This document shows, in pieces, positions 16,627 through 24,877 of a stretch of DNA of 32,381 nucleotides (the stretch's first letter is position 1; each line of letters starts with the position of its first letter). Below the pieces are notes generated by a model. The model worked only from the letters and a program-made list of their open reading frames with translations, did no database searches and was not told where the DNA came from. A program made the translations under genes and the position numbers. The stretch is from assembly GCA_029261155.1 (NCBI GenBank), contig JAJDBW010000015.1, forward strand, positions 1 to 32,381, in the 5' to 3' direction. The DNA is from Nitrospirota bacterium. GTDB taxonomy: Bacteria > Nitrospirota > Nitrospiria > SBBL01 > JAADHI01.

Positions 16627-16815
16627 CTAATGACTCTGTTTTAGGCGCTCACTGGCTTCTCGTTGGTAGTATTGCGCAGTGGGTTTTTTTATTGCGACCT
16701 CCCCCAAGGCCTTTTCGATAAATTGAGAGGCCTCGTGACATGCCTTCCCGGCAAATCCGGGCATCTCAATCATCAGCTCTCCATTCACATCGAACGTGAG
16801 CCTTATTGCTTTCAT
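16627..16815 (-). CDS. DUF2997 domain small protein
   Basis: This 62 aa protein matches the DUF2997 pattern: IRLTFDVNGELMIEMPGFAGKACHE, then FIEKALGEV and a final QYY near 48-50. DUF2997 genes commonly lie next to DUF1257 (Ycf35-like) genes. Its ATG overlaps the DUF1257 stop codon by one base (TGATG), so translation is coupled. A run of eight G residues just upstream doubles as a ribosome site. The role is unknown; it probably forms a complex with its neighbours. Confidence 0.75.
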   Translation of the reverse strand: MKAIRLTFDVNGELMIEMPGFAGKACHEASQFIEKALGEVAIKKPTAQYYQREASERLKQSH

Positions 16816-17243
16816 CAGACCCCCCCCGCAGTGGAAAGATTTAATACCACTGCACCGCTGTCTTGTTTTATTTCCTGCACCAGATAGCCCTTTCGACGTG
16901 CCTCCCGCTTCGCCTTTTCTATACCGTAGGCCTGCATCAAGAGCCCCGCGTTTTCACCTAAAATTTTCTCCAGTCCGCCTCCCTGCCAATGGTCCCAGAG
17001 AAGCTGGTATTCTTTCTCATGTTTTCGAACGCCGACCTCGTAGGTCGCGCCGGGCACGATAATGGCGTGGTCACAGACGCCGGGAGATTCTAAAGTCATG
17101 TCTTCCGGGATTCTCCCGGTCGAACTCCCATACCAGACATAGTTTTTTTGCCCCTCGGAAAAAACGAGGTTCATCCTTTTACAAGCAGCTTTTAGCACTC
17201 CTAAATCGGTGACTTTTATCTTAATCTCAGTAATGTGCGACAT
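16815..17243 (-). CDS. DUF1257 (Ycf35-like) protein
   Basis: This 142 aa protein opens with MSHITEIKIKVTDLGVLKAA, the classic start of DUF1257/Ycf35 proteins of cyanobacteria and plastids. The middle contains YEVGVRKHEKEYQLLWDHW and the C-terminal half is a basic helical region ending in a beta strand and STAGGV. The molecular function is unknown. AGGAG precedes the ATG, and the gene lies 31 bases after the AAA+ ATPase. The last codons contain eight consecutive G residues that could be a slippage site. Confidence 0.8.
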   Translation of the reverse strand: MSHITEIKIKVTDLGVLKAACKRMNLVFSEGQKNYVWYGSSTGRIPEDMTLESPGVCDHAIIVPGATYEVGVRKHEKEYQLLWDHWQGGGLEKILGENAGLLMQAYGIEKAKREARRKGYLVQEIKQDSGAVVLNLSTAGGV

Positions 17244-17274
17244 ACAGCACTCCTATTGTTTAAAGTGTGGCGGT

Positions 17275-18687
17275 TTAGTTGTTATGAAATGGACGGGATA
17301 TCTTACGGACAGAGGCCGGTTTTACCGGTATCGACGCGGGGATGGTCTTGCTTGCAGCCCACTCCCGAAGGTCAGTAAGTTGCTTACCCATGCTCTTGGA
17401 CAAGGGCGTGATATATTGTGCGGCCTCCTTCATGGGAATGTCCATCATGGCGCCGATCCGGCAAAGCGATCGAATTTCAGCGCCCGACCAGTTCGTTATA
17501 TCGGGCATTTCCGAAATTTCGATGTCGAATTCCTTCGAGTGAATTTCTAATATGGCATTGCGCTCCTCCTTGGTCGGGAGATCCACGAAGAAGATCGCGT
17601 CCCATCGTTCGGCCCTTAGAAACTCGGGCGGAAGATGGGCGATATTGTTGGTTGTGGCCACGGTAAAAACCTGGCTTCGATGATCGTTAAGCCAAGTGAG
17701 AAAAGTGCCGAAGATGCGGGATCCAACACCGCCATCGGATTGGTGAGAAGACCCCACGCCGGACAAACCCTTATCGATCTCGTCGATCATCAACACACAA
17801 GGCGCCATGGCGTCCGCAACCGCCAAGGCTTGACGAATGCGTTCTTCGGACTGCCCGACTAAAGATCCGAAAAGTTGTCCAAAATCCAGCAAGAGCGTCG
17901 GGATGCCGAGCTCCCCTCCGAGCGCCTTGGCAAAGTGGCTCTTACCGCAACCGGGAACCCCGAGGAGTAGGAGTCCACGGGCAAGCGGTGAGCGGGCGAT
18001 TTTGGAGGCGAAATTTTTCAGTTGCTTCAAACCGCCGAGTTTCTCAAAACCTTCCGTCGCGCTATGGATCTCGATAGAGGCGTTTTTCTTAACGATCTGG
18101 GCTTTTTGTTCCGTGATAATTTTTGCCGAAAACCCGTTGGGACTGGATGCGGCAAGGGCAAAGGCATTTTCCGCTTCGAAAGTGGTCAGCCCCTTTGCTA
18201 TATCCAAAATAGCGGCCTCATTCTCCGGCATCGGCTTTTTTGCGGAATCCGCAATCATCTTGAGGATGGAATGCAGTTCTGTTCGCTCCGGCAATTCGAA
18301 GGACAAGAGGGTAAAGATCCGCTCCAGCTCTAAGGGTATTTTAACCGCCGGCGCCACGACGATGAGCGATTGCCCCTTGGATTTCCATTCGTCCAGACGA
18401 TTTTGAACGCCCTGGATAATTTCGATACCTTGAAGAAAGTAGTGATAGTTCCAGGCAAATAGGGTGGTATTTTCCGGGGCCTGACTCAATTGTTGCAAAA
18501 CTTCGAGGGCGTCACAGGCCTCGCCCCGTCCGTCCTTTATCATCCCTTGATGGAGGTCCCAAACGACCGGAATCCCCTTCATCTCCGTGACTTCTTGAGT
18601 CAAGGTTTCAATAGCGCGCGCGGGTTCGAGCGTTTTGAGGTACAAGGCGGGGTAGCCTGCCGCAAGATATTCTTTTAACCTGTACAT
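17275..18687 (-). CDS. Ycf46-like AAA+ ATPase
   Basis: This 470 aa protein has a degenerate N-terminal ATPase-like domain (about 1-200) with no Walker A and a functional C-terminal AAA+ module. That module has Walker A GVPGCGKS at 243-250, Walker B LMIDEID at 299-305, sensor 1 TTNN at 345-348 and a likely arginine finger region at LRAERWD (357-363). The two-part architecture is that of Ycf46. AAA+ proteins of this class form rings that remodel proteins or nucleic acids. The ATG follows AGGAG. The downstream DUF1257, DUF2997 and DUF3150-like genes probably encode partners. The target is unknown. Confidence 0.87.
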   Translation of the reverse strand: MYRLKEYLAAGYPALYLKTLEPARAIETLTQEVTEMKGIPVVWDLHQGMIKDGRGEACDALEVLQQLSQAPENTTLFAWNYHYFLQGIEIIQGVQNRLDEWKSKGQSLIVVAPAVKIPLELERIFTLLSFELPERTELHSILKMIADSAKKPMPENEAAILDIAKGLTTFEAENAFALAASSPNGFSAKIITEQKAQIVKKNASIEIHSATEGFEKLGGLKQLKNFASKIARSPLARGLLLLGVPGCGKSHFAKALGGELGIPTLLLDFGQLFGSLVGQSEERIRQALAVADAMAPCVLMIDEIDKGLSGVGSSHQSDGGVGSRIFGTFLTWLNDHRSQVFTVATTNNIAHLPPEFLRAERWDAIFFVDLPTKEERNAILEIHSKEFDIEISEMPDITNWSGAEIRSLCRIGAMMDIPMKEAAQYITPLSKSMGKQLTDLREWAASKTIPASIPVKPASVRKISRPFHNN

Positions 18688-18739
18688 TGGATTGCTCCTA
18701 TTTAAATTTGAGGGTGATCAAACTATAGAACCACTGGGC

Positions 18740-18907
18740 TCACACGATGCCATGATCGATCTCGATGAGGCGCTTCACGCAGTCATCAATCTCTAATCGG
18801 TTTGCCTGCCTTATTGCTTCCTTGACTCTTCTTTCGAATATTTCGGCGTCCTTCCGGTCTTCATCGAGACCGCTTTGACTCAAAACATATTTTTCTTCAA
18901 TTTCCAA
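18740..18907 (-). CDS. Small acidic protein, TTG start
   Basis: This 55 aa ORF starts at TTG 18907, five bases after a strong AAGGAG. The product is acidic and predicted helical: it contains EEKYVLSQSGLDEDRKDAEI and then ERRVKEAIRQANRLEIDD. No family is recognised. It fits tightly before the AAA+ ATPase gene on the same strand, and its ribosome site and codon pattern support translation. Confidence 0.6.
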   Translation of the reverse strand: MEIEEKYVLSQSGLDEDRKDAEIFERRVKEAIRQANRLEIDDCVKRLIEIDHGIV

Positions 18908-18983
18908 TTCATCTCCTTAACAAACGTAGAAGCTCTAAAATTCCTGAGTGAATTCTTCGTTGTGGCAGATTAGCGGCTTGCGC

Positions 18984-19400
18984 TTAATAGGGGATCTTTT
19001 CGTTCGGAAGCATGATCGTAATGACTTGGGTGTAGAGGAGGTCCTTCGAAATAACCGCTTTTAGATTGAACTTTTTAATTTCCTTGCCCTTTCTGATGTA
19101 AACGGGAAAAGGAGTTGAAGACGGGCCCCGGGTATATTTCAATGCGAGATGGAGCATATAAACCACACTCCAAATCCGGTCCATCGTCACATCGGAATCC
19201 ATTGGATATTCCGAACACCCCGTGGTCTTCGAGACCTGAGCCGTCATGGCCACGGGAAAGCGGATTTCGGCTTCTTCGGCAAGGGAGGACACATTGATCA
19301 GGCTTCCGTCTTTCAAAGCCTGGTCTCTGGGAGAACGGGATTGAGTGGGTTCTGCACAGATGGATCCGGACTGAATTTTATTCTTTTTCCAAGATTTCAT
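18984..19400 (-). CDS. DUF6573 family protein
   Basis: This 138 aa protein is read from ATG 19400, which has GAGG five bases upstream. It fits the DUF6573 pattern: RDQALKDGSLINVSSLAEEA, then FPVAMTAQV, a helix DRIWSVVYMLHLAL and a final VITIMLPNE. Members of this family are widespread on plasmids, phages and ICEs and have no assigned biochemical function. The basic first 25 residues are probably flexible. A terminator-type hairpin precedes the gene. Confidence 0.75.
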   Translation of the reverse strand: MKSWKKNKIQSGSICAEPTQSRSPRDQALKDGSLINVSSLAEEAEIRFPVAMTAQVSKTTGCSEYPMDSDVTMDRIWSVVYMLHLALKYTRGPSSTPFPVYIRKGKEIKKFNLKAVISKDLLYTQVITIMLPNEKIPY

Positions 19401-19433
19401 GGGCACCTCATGATTTGATGTTTCGCTTTCAAT

Positions 19434-19463
19434 AAAAAAGGCCCTGGTTTCCGCCAGGACCTT
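19434..19463 (-). terminator. Intrinsic terminator or attenuator before the DUF6573 gene
   Basis: On the minus strand CCTGG pairs with CCAGG around CGGAAA, extended by flanking GG/CC pairs, and is followed by six U residues. The DUF6573 ATG is about 33 bases after the U-tract. The DUF6166 gene ends at 19494 just before it. Confidence 0.85.
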
Positions 19464-19493
19464 CGATGGGTATTGTTTATTGAACGAAAGAGA

Positions 19494-19787
19494 CTAAACC
19501 GGCTGTTTTTTCCGCAGCCAATTGAATACCTCAGCTTCCTCAAGTTGAAAATCCGCTTGAGGTAGAGGGACGATCACTTCGTGTTTGAAGTCCTGATAGT
19601 GAGTCAGGGCTGTATCTCGATCCGTCAGTTCGATCAGGATGCTCAGTGCAAGCTGAGACGGGCCCGAGCCCATGTATCCCCAGGAAAACCCAGTGGGAGC
19701 ATGGTTCCGAAGCTTCAGGCTGTCTTCCAACAATAGTCGCTTTCCATTAATCGATACCGTGTTGTTTCTCCAAACCCCTTTAATCAT
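19494..19787 (-). CDS. DUF6166 family protein
   Basis: This 97 aa protein matches the DUF6166 pattern in its core: SINGKRLLLEDSLKLRNHAP, then TGFSWGYMGSGPSQLALSIL, followed by an acidic region and a C-terminal WLRKK. The short GYGGSGPxQLALA-like motif is the hallmark of the family, which is common on phages and ICEs. No function is known. The ATG has AGGAG eight bases upstream and overlaps the preceding gene by 8 bases. Confidence 0.8.
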   Translation of the reverse strand: MIKGVWRNNTVSINGKRLLLEDSLKLRNHAPTGFSWGYMGSGPSQLALSILIELTDRDTALTHYQDFKHEVIVPLPQADFQLEEAEVFNWLRKKQPV

Positions 19788-20226
19788 GCGCAGCTCCTAT
19801 TTTTATCGATTCGATGGTTCCGCCGAATATTTTTTTGATCGAATGAATTTTCTTTAAATTCTCGTCGGACCAGTTGGCCTTTTTAATCCGCATGACTTCT
19901 TGAGGAAAATACCCAACTTCTTGCGCCGGAATCTTGTCCATCAACTTTTTATGGCCAACGATCCAAACCGTTTCTCCTAGCTTTTCGCTCTCGATTTTTA
20001 CCATCAGTCCTTGCACCGACCGGAGATAGGCCCGGACCGCAGCCGCTTCGCCTTTAATGCGCCGGCTTAAGTTGAGTTTCTTTTTTTCTCTTTCCGTATC
20101 CGAGTCCCCTGCGTCCATAAGGGGATCGGATAAGACGATTTCATTTCCATCTATGTCGGGATCGAGTCCCATCTCCCAGGCTTCCGCGATGATCGGATGA
20201 ATATCCTGCAATATTTTGAGGTTCAT
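19780..20226 (-). CDS. Hypothetical protein upstream of DUF6166
   Basis: This 148 aa protein has no recognised family. The first 45 residues are acidic (GLDPDIDGNEIVLSDPLMD), the next 40 are basic and helical (REKKKLNLSRRIKGEAAAVR), and the rest is mixed. AAGGAG precedes the ATG. It lies between the helicase gene and DUF6166 with an 8-base overlap at its 3' end. It is probably part of a transcript with the helicase. Confidence 0.65.
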   Translation of the reverse strand: MNLKILQDIHPIIAEAWEMGLDPDIDGNEIVLSDPLMDAGDSDTEREKKKLNLSRRIKGEAAAVRAYLRSVQGLMVKIESEKLGETVWIVGHKKLMDKIPAQEVGYFPQEVMRIKKANWSDENLKKIHSIKKIFGGTIESIKIGAAHD

Positions 20227-20266
20227 GTGTGCCTCTCCTTTTTATAGAGTAAGGATGCTCATTGTG

Positions 20267-22150
20267 TCATTCATTGACCGCTGAGGCCTTGTTCTCTATC
20301 TTCCGTGAATCCAATCGACCGAGTTCGTCGACGAATAAAGATCGTTGCCGCACTTCGTTCCCGATATATCGCGCGTGCGTAATGTACAACTGCTCTTTCG
20401 CTCGGGTGATACCCACATACATCAGCCGACGCTCTTCTTCTACCTTCCCATGGATATGGGGTAGATTTCCCTGCGTCGCCCCCATCAGAAAGACCACCTT
20501 GAATTCGAGGCCTTTGGCGCTGTGGAGGGTGCTTAATCGGATGCTTTTTTTGTCTTTGGTTACACCGCCTTGAATTGCGGCAATCGCCATCTCATTAATA
20601 AAGTTGATCAAGCCGGGTCCGGACTGCAATTCAAACTCGTTCGCCATACGGGCAAGATCTTTTAAACGCTCCACGCTCCGATTAAAGTCCGCCTCCCCGC
20701 GCGAGACTTTCTTTAAGTGGTCGACGTAGTTGAATGCCGCTGCGCAAGCCCGCATCAAATCGGAAATACAAAGCTCGGAGATGCGCCGGCGCAGGCCATC
20801 GATGCGTTCTAGAAAGCGCTTGAGGGCGATACTCGGCTCCCCACTGACATAATGTTGTTCTACCGCAAGCTCCAAGGCGTGATACAGACTGATCTCATTA
20901 CGTTCCGAGAGATCCTCCAGTAGATCCATGACCGATTTCGGTACGCCTTTTTCGATCTTTAACACGCGTTCCAAGGCCGCGGTATTCTCAGGCAGCGCCA
21001 GAACGGTAATATAGGCCATCATGTCGCGGATCACCCGGTATTCGTAAAAGGACCGCTCGGCCGTTTTTCGTGTCGGGATCTTAAGCCGCTTGAGGGCGTC
21101 TTCCGCCCGGGCCAGGTCGGCATTGCGGCGGCCCAGGACGCCGATTTCTTCCGGGGGAAGGCCCTGACCCAACAGGATTTGGATCCGGCCGGCGGTAAAA
21201 TCTGCTTCCTCGCCTTCCGAACCAAAGCCATGAACTTCTAAACAGCCGGTATCATTTTTTGCGCAAGTCAATTCTTTTTCATAGCGGCCCAAATTGTTCT
21301 GGATTAAGGCGCAGGCGGCTTCTTGAATCGCTCTGGGAAGCCGGTAGGTTGTTTTTAGGATCACGATCTCCGGTGAAAAATCCTTCTCGAACAGGCCCAG
21401 GACTTCAGGCGTCGAGGATCTAAACGAATAAATGGATTGATCGTCATCGCCGACGACCACAATACCCTTGTCCTTGCCCAAAAGAGAGATCAGGGCGTAT
21501 TGCGAGAGATCGCAGTCCTGAAATTCGTCGATGATCACATGCTGCCAAAGGTCCCTGATTTCGGCCAAAGCCTCGGCGTCTTCAGTGCACAGCTTTAAGG
21601 TGAGATAAACCAGGTCATCGAAATCGATCAGGGCCTGATCCTTCATTTTTTCTTGATACCCCAGGAAAATGGCGCCTAGGGTTTTATTTTCGATGGTGTC
21701 TTGGGTCACAATGACCTCGCCGGACGCCTTAATACGCGAGATATCCCGTGCAACCTTGTTTGCATCCCATGTCGCCTCAGACAGATTGAGCGACCGAATC
21801 ACTTCTTTTAAGGTTTTTTTGGCGAGTTCTAAGGAGGCGATTTGAAAGGCGTTACTATAGCCCAATTTATGGATATGTGTGCGCAGCAATTGGGCGAAGG
21901 CCCCGTGTATGGTCCGAATCCAGGACGGCCTTTTTCCGGTAAGCGTCAAGATTCGCTCTATCATCTCTTGCGCCGCTTTATTGGTAAAAGTGATCGCCAG
22001 AATCCGGTCCGGATTCACTTCTTCACGAATGAGGGCCGCAAAACGTTCGACGATGGTTTGGGTCTTTCCCGTTCCAGGTCCGGCTAAAACCAAGACCGGT
22101 GCATTTCGAATGGAAACCACTTTTTCCTGATCAGGATTGAGCGTATCCAA
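20267..22150 (-). CDS. UvrD/Rep/PcrA-type superfamily 1 DNA helicase
   Basis: This 627 aa 3'-5' helicase has the Q motif with Q8, Walker A AGPGTGKT at 23-30, motif Ia TFTNKAA, Walker B DEFQD at 208-212, motif III GDDDQSIYSFR at 234-244, TTYRLPR as motif IV, and VGITRAKE as motif VI near 585. All catalytic motifs look intact. The start is a TTG, six bases after AGGAGG; no closer ATG exists. It overlaps the end of the primase gene by 20 bases, so primase and helicase are coupled. The pair could serve element replication or repair of replication forks. Confidence 0.93.
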   Translation of the reverse strand: MDTLNPDQEKVVSIRNAPVLVLAGPGTGKTQTIVERFAALIREEVNPDRILAITFTNKAAQEMIERILTLTGKRPSWIRTIHGAFAQLLRTHIHKLGYSNAFQIASLELAKKTLKEVIRSLNLSEATWDANKVARDISRIKASGEVIVTQDTIENKTLGAIFLGYQEKMKDQALIDFDDLVYLTLKLCTEDAEALAEIRDLWQHVIIDEFQDCDLSQYALISLLGKDKGIVVVGDDDQSIYSFRSSTPEVLGLFEKDFSPEIVILKTTYRLPRAIQEAACALIQNNLGRYEKELTCAKNDTGCLEVHGFGSEGEEADFTAGRIQILLGQGLPPEEIGVLGRRNADLARAEDALKRLKIPTRKTAERSFYEYRVIRDMMAYITVLALPENTAALERVLKIEKGVPKSVMDLLEDLSERNEISLYHALELAVEQHYVSGEPSIALKRFLERIDGLRRRISELCISDLMRACAAAFNYVDHLKKVSRGEADFNRSVERLKDLARMANEFELQSGPGLINFINEMAIAAIQGGVTKDKKSIRLSTLHSAKGLEFKVVFLMGATQGNLPHIHGKVEEERRLMYVGITRAKEQLYITHARYIGNEVRQRSLFVDELGRLDSRKIENKASAVNE

Positions 22151-23165
22151 TATAGGCCTCCTCTTGATTAAAATAGTCGTTGATGTCCATGCCTAAGGGT
22201 AGATCGAAATGAGAATAGCTTATGCCCTGCGCATCGCAGGCTTCCTCAAACCATTCGGACGCAAGCTTAGATCCGGCATCGTGATCGAGACAGAGCACCA
22301 CATGCTTATTCGCCAGCAAGGCAAACCATTCTTCCCTAAAACTGCTTACCCCCGGAATGCCAATGGCGCAATGGCCGCGTTGGAGCAAGGTCAAAGTATC
22401 GATTTCGCCTTCACAGAGGTAAACCTTCGTTGACGAAGAAAGGGTGTCTTGGTTGTACAGAATACCGGCCGGTTCTGTAGCGACAAAGCGATTGATTTCC
22501 CTGAGGTCCGCTTCTTTTTTGGTGAGGAGACAGCGTGCTTTAATGAGATGAATCCGTCCTTGATGCCGGTATGGAAATAAAAGAAACGATAATCCTTCTC
22601 TCGCAAGGAGGAAGAAATGGCTTAGGCCACACTGTTTGAGCGTTTTACGGCCGTAGAGATCGATCATCACCTTGTAGAGGCTGCAGAAGGCTTCCGGTTG
22701 TAAAAAGCCGACGCCCATGGACTCGGCAGTGGCGGTGTCGATGCCGCGCGCGTTTAAGTACTTGAGCCCTTCCGGCGCCATGGGAGAGACGTCGAGCAAG
22801 GTATTAAAGATCGTGTTTTTATATTCCAGAGAGATGGCGGGTGACGAAACTTTCTGATTCTTCTTTTGCCGCTTGGGTTCTGGAAAGCGACGATTGTGGT
22901 GATTGTGGGTGAAATGATTTGGGTTGAGTTCGTCTAGTGCTTCTTTGAACGAGCAGTTACGGACCTGCATGACCAAATCGATGACGGACCCGTGTGTGTC
23001 CGGGCAGACATAACATCGAAACCTGTTCGTCGTCGGATTGAAAACCAACGAGGGATGCCGATCGGGACTGTGCGAGAAACAATGCGCGCTTCGCCCTTTG
23101 ACCACAATACCGAGACCTTCGGCAACTTCCAGGATGGGAATGGCTTTAATTTCATCAAGCCTCAC
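22131..23165 (-). CDS. DnaG-type DNA primase with CHC2 zinc finger and Toprim domain
   Basis: This 344 aa protein is read from GTG 23165, which has AGGAGG with ideal spacing. The zinc finger has C29-x2-H32 and C51-x2-C54 with the PDRHPSL segment of CHC2 primases. The Toprim core carries EGE at 252-254, DHD at 294-296 and GMDINDY at 325-331. The C-terminal helicase-interaction domain of chromosomal DnaG is absent, as in plasmid and phage primases. It would lay down RNA primers for element replication. An intrinsic terminator precedes the gene, leaving little room for a promoter. Confidence 0.9.
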   Translation of the reverse strand: MRLDEIKAIPILEVAEGLGIVVKGRSAHCFSHSPDRHPSLVFNPTTNRFRCYVCPDTHGSVIDLVMQVRNCSFKEALDELNPNHFTHNHHNRRFPEPKRQKKNQKVSSPAISLEYKNTIFNTLLDVSPMAPEGLKYLNARGIDTATAESMGVGFLQPEAFCSLYKVMIDLYGRKTLKQCGLSHFFLLAREGLSFLLFPYRHQGRIHLIKARCLLTKKEADLREINRFVATEPAGILYNQDTLSSSTKVYLCEGEIDTLTLLQRGHCAIGIPGVSSFREEWFALLANKHVVLCLDHDAGSKLASEWFEEACDAQGISYSHFDLPLGMDINDYFNQEEAYIGYAQS

Positions 23166-23179
23166 AGTTTTCCTCCTAT

Positions 23180-23217
23180 AAAAAAAGAGGCCCTGAAGCA
23201 AAGTGCTTCAAGGCCTC
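23180..23217 (-). terminator. Intrinsic terminator or attenuator before the primase gene
   Basis: On the minus strand GAGGCC pairs with GGCCTC and TGAAGCA pairs with TGCTTCA across a 3-base loop, followed by seven U residues and TATAGGAGG, the primase ribosome site. The GTG start is about 15 bases past the U-tract. Confidence 0.9.
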
Positions 23218-23242
23218 CCGATGTGTAATAGAAAAAAAAGAT

Positions 23243-24730
23243 TCAAAAAATGGACGAAACTTGTCCTTGGGCTTTAGGAATGACCGATGCCCGGTGAGGC
23301 AGGTGAGAAGGTTTCTTATGCTGGCATTTTAAACAAAGCGGCGCTTTATATTTTTCGATGGAATAGGTTGCCACCTTTTGAGTCAGATCGGAGCGACAGG
23401 TCGCGCACTTAAAGACAGCGCTTTGTTTTTTCGCATCGAGGACCTTTTGGCGCAATGCCGATGCCTCTTCCAGGCTCAGCCCATCGAATTCCTCTTTTCC
23501 GCATTGAGCCAGGAAATCCTTGACGACCTGCAAGGAAACGGTACCGATGGGATCGATCTCTTGGTAGATCTGCTTTCCAATCTCATTGAGAAGCGCTTTA
23601 GGGTCTTCACAAGAGTCCTGCTTTTCTTCCGTCTTACTGGCTCCTCCCTGATTGTCTGCCGCCTTGGGTGTATCGGGCGTTTTCTCCTCCTGCAGCGAGA
23701 CCGGTGTTCTCTCTTCCTTTTTATTTGGTAGCCGCTCGGCAGCGGCTTGCACCTCCTTTATGTCAGTTGAAAGCTTGTTATCCTTTTCCGGTAAGGGAAA
23801 ATCGAAGCCCGAGGTTTGCACGATGAAATTGGCGAGCGGAAGCTCCGGACTGTCAATGCGGAAAATCCATTGTTTTGTTCGGACAAGCCCCATGCCCGGC
23901 TCCCAGCGCGAGAGATTTGCCTGAACCTTGTAAAGCGTAAAGGGAAGGCCGACGATGCTCTTTCCCCTTTTATGAAGCAGGCGCTGAAAGTGTGTGAGTT
24001 TTTTATAAATACCTCCGATGGCGTGCCATGAGCTTGACGGCAGACGCCACAGATCGGCACCTGGAATGCCTAGGATCATAAAATGGAGTATTCCGGAGAA
24101 CGAACAGCCCTTGGCTTGATAAATGGGACACTCATCCGGAAGACAGGGCAAGGTCATCTTCTCTCTTTTAAACACCCGTTTTCCAGGGCTCCCCTTCCGC
24201 TTTGCAGTGTCGGGTTCCGGATTTCTGGACGCGATCAGCTGACCCGCGATGCGCTCCGAGCTGCAGTACAAACCCGATGCTCTAAAAGCCGCCAACTTGT
24301 GCGGTAGATACTCCCACCAATTTTCTGAAACAAGAATGACTTTCAGCCGTTGAATGTTTCCTTCGGCATCGCCGTAGAGGGAGCGGATCTGGTCCGCATG
24401 GTCGGGATTACTGAGACATTCGGAGCGATAGACCGAAAAATAAGGTACGTTAAACGGTCGCAGGGATTTCCCCAATGCTTTTTCGATTTCATCTGGAGAT
24501 TTTTTCTCCCGAAACATCCTGTTATAGGATTGAGTTTCTTCCTTCGTGAGTTTAGAAGGGCCATCCTTACAGGGGACTTTAATCCCTGGGCGAATAACCC
24601 CCGCATAGTTGGGTGGAATTTTTGAATCGTTTAGAATAGATTCCGGTCCGGTGGATAGATGAAGCGTTTGATTGGAAATGGCATTCGATACATGGACTGG
24701 ATGCTGTCCTTGTTCAAGGGTTTCAGGCAC
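23243..24730 (-). CDS. Recombination directionality factor / metal-binding-like protein
   Basis: This 495 aa protein is read from GTG 24730, which has AAGGAG five bases before it; an ATG at 24811 in the same frame has no ribosome site. The N-terminal 330 residues resemble the group annotated as recombination directionality factor or metal-binding protein of phages and ICEs, with a probable zinc cluster C156, C196, C201 and C209 followed by GCSFSGILHFMILGIPGADLW. A Lys/Glu/Pro-rich linker follows. The C-terminus has a zinc ribbon (CATC and CLKC, about 440-470). If it is an RDF it would control excision, although no integrase lies in the window. Replication or repair roles are also possible. 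Confidence 0.6.
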   Translation of the reverse strand: MPETLEQGQHPVHVSNAISNQTLHLSTGPESILNDSKIPPNYAGVIRPGIKVPCKDGPSKLTKEETQSYNRMFREKKSPDEIEKALGKSLRPFNVPYFSVYRSECLSNPDHADQIRSLYGDAEGNIQRLKVILVSENWWEYLPHKLAAFRASGLYCSSERIAGQLIASRNPEPDTAKRKGSPGKRVFKREKMTLPCLPDECPIYQAKGCSFSGILHFMILGIPGADLWRLPSSSWHAIGGIYKKLTHFQRLLHKRGKSIVGLPFTLYKVQANLSRWEPGMGLVRTKQWIFRIDSPELPLANFIVQTSGFDFPLPEKDNKLSTDIKEVQAAAERLPNKKEERTPVSLQEEKTPDTPKAADNQGGASKTEEKQDSCEDPKALLNEIGKQIYQEIDPIGTVSLQVVKDFLAQCGKEEFDGLSLEEASALRQKVLDAKKQSAVFKCATCRSDLTQKVATYSIEKYKAPLCLKCQHKKPSHLPHRASVIPKAQGQVSSIF

Positions 24731-24820
24731 ATTTTCTCCTTCTATGAGTATAGGTTCAATTGAATGTCGGAGCGCTATTAAAGCCCCTCTCCTATAGGTG
24801 GAAACGGACATTTTAGAAAC

Positions 24821-24850
24821 AAAAAAGCCCGGAGAAAATCTTTTCCGGGC
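24821..24850 (-). terminator. Intrinsic terminator or attenuator before the RDF-like gene
   Basis: On the minus strand GCCCGG pairs with CCGGGC, with further A/T pairs AAAA and TTTT inside the loop, followed by six U residues. It lies 27 bases downstream of the PIN toxin stop codon and about 90 bases upstream of the GTG start of the next gene. Confidence 0.87.
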
Positions 24851-24877
24851 CCATCGTCACTATTAGATAAGAAGGGA

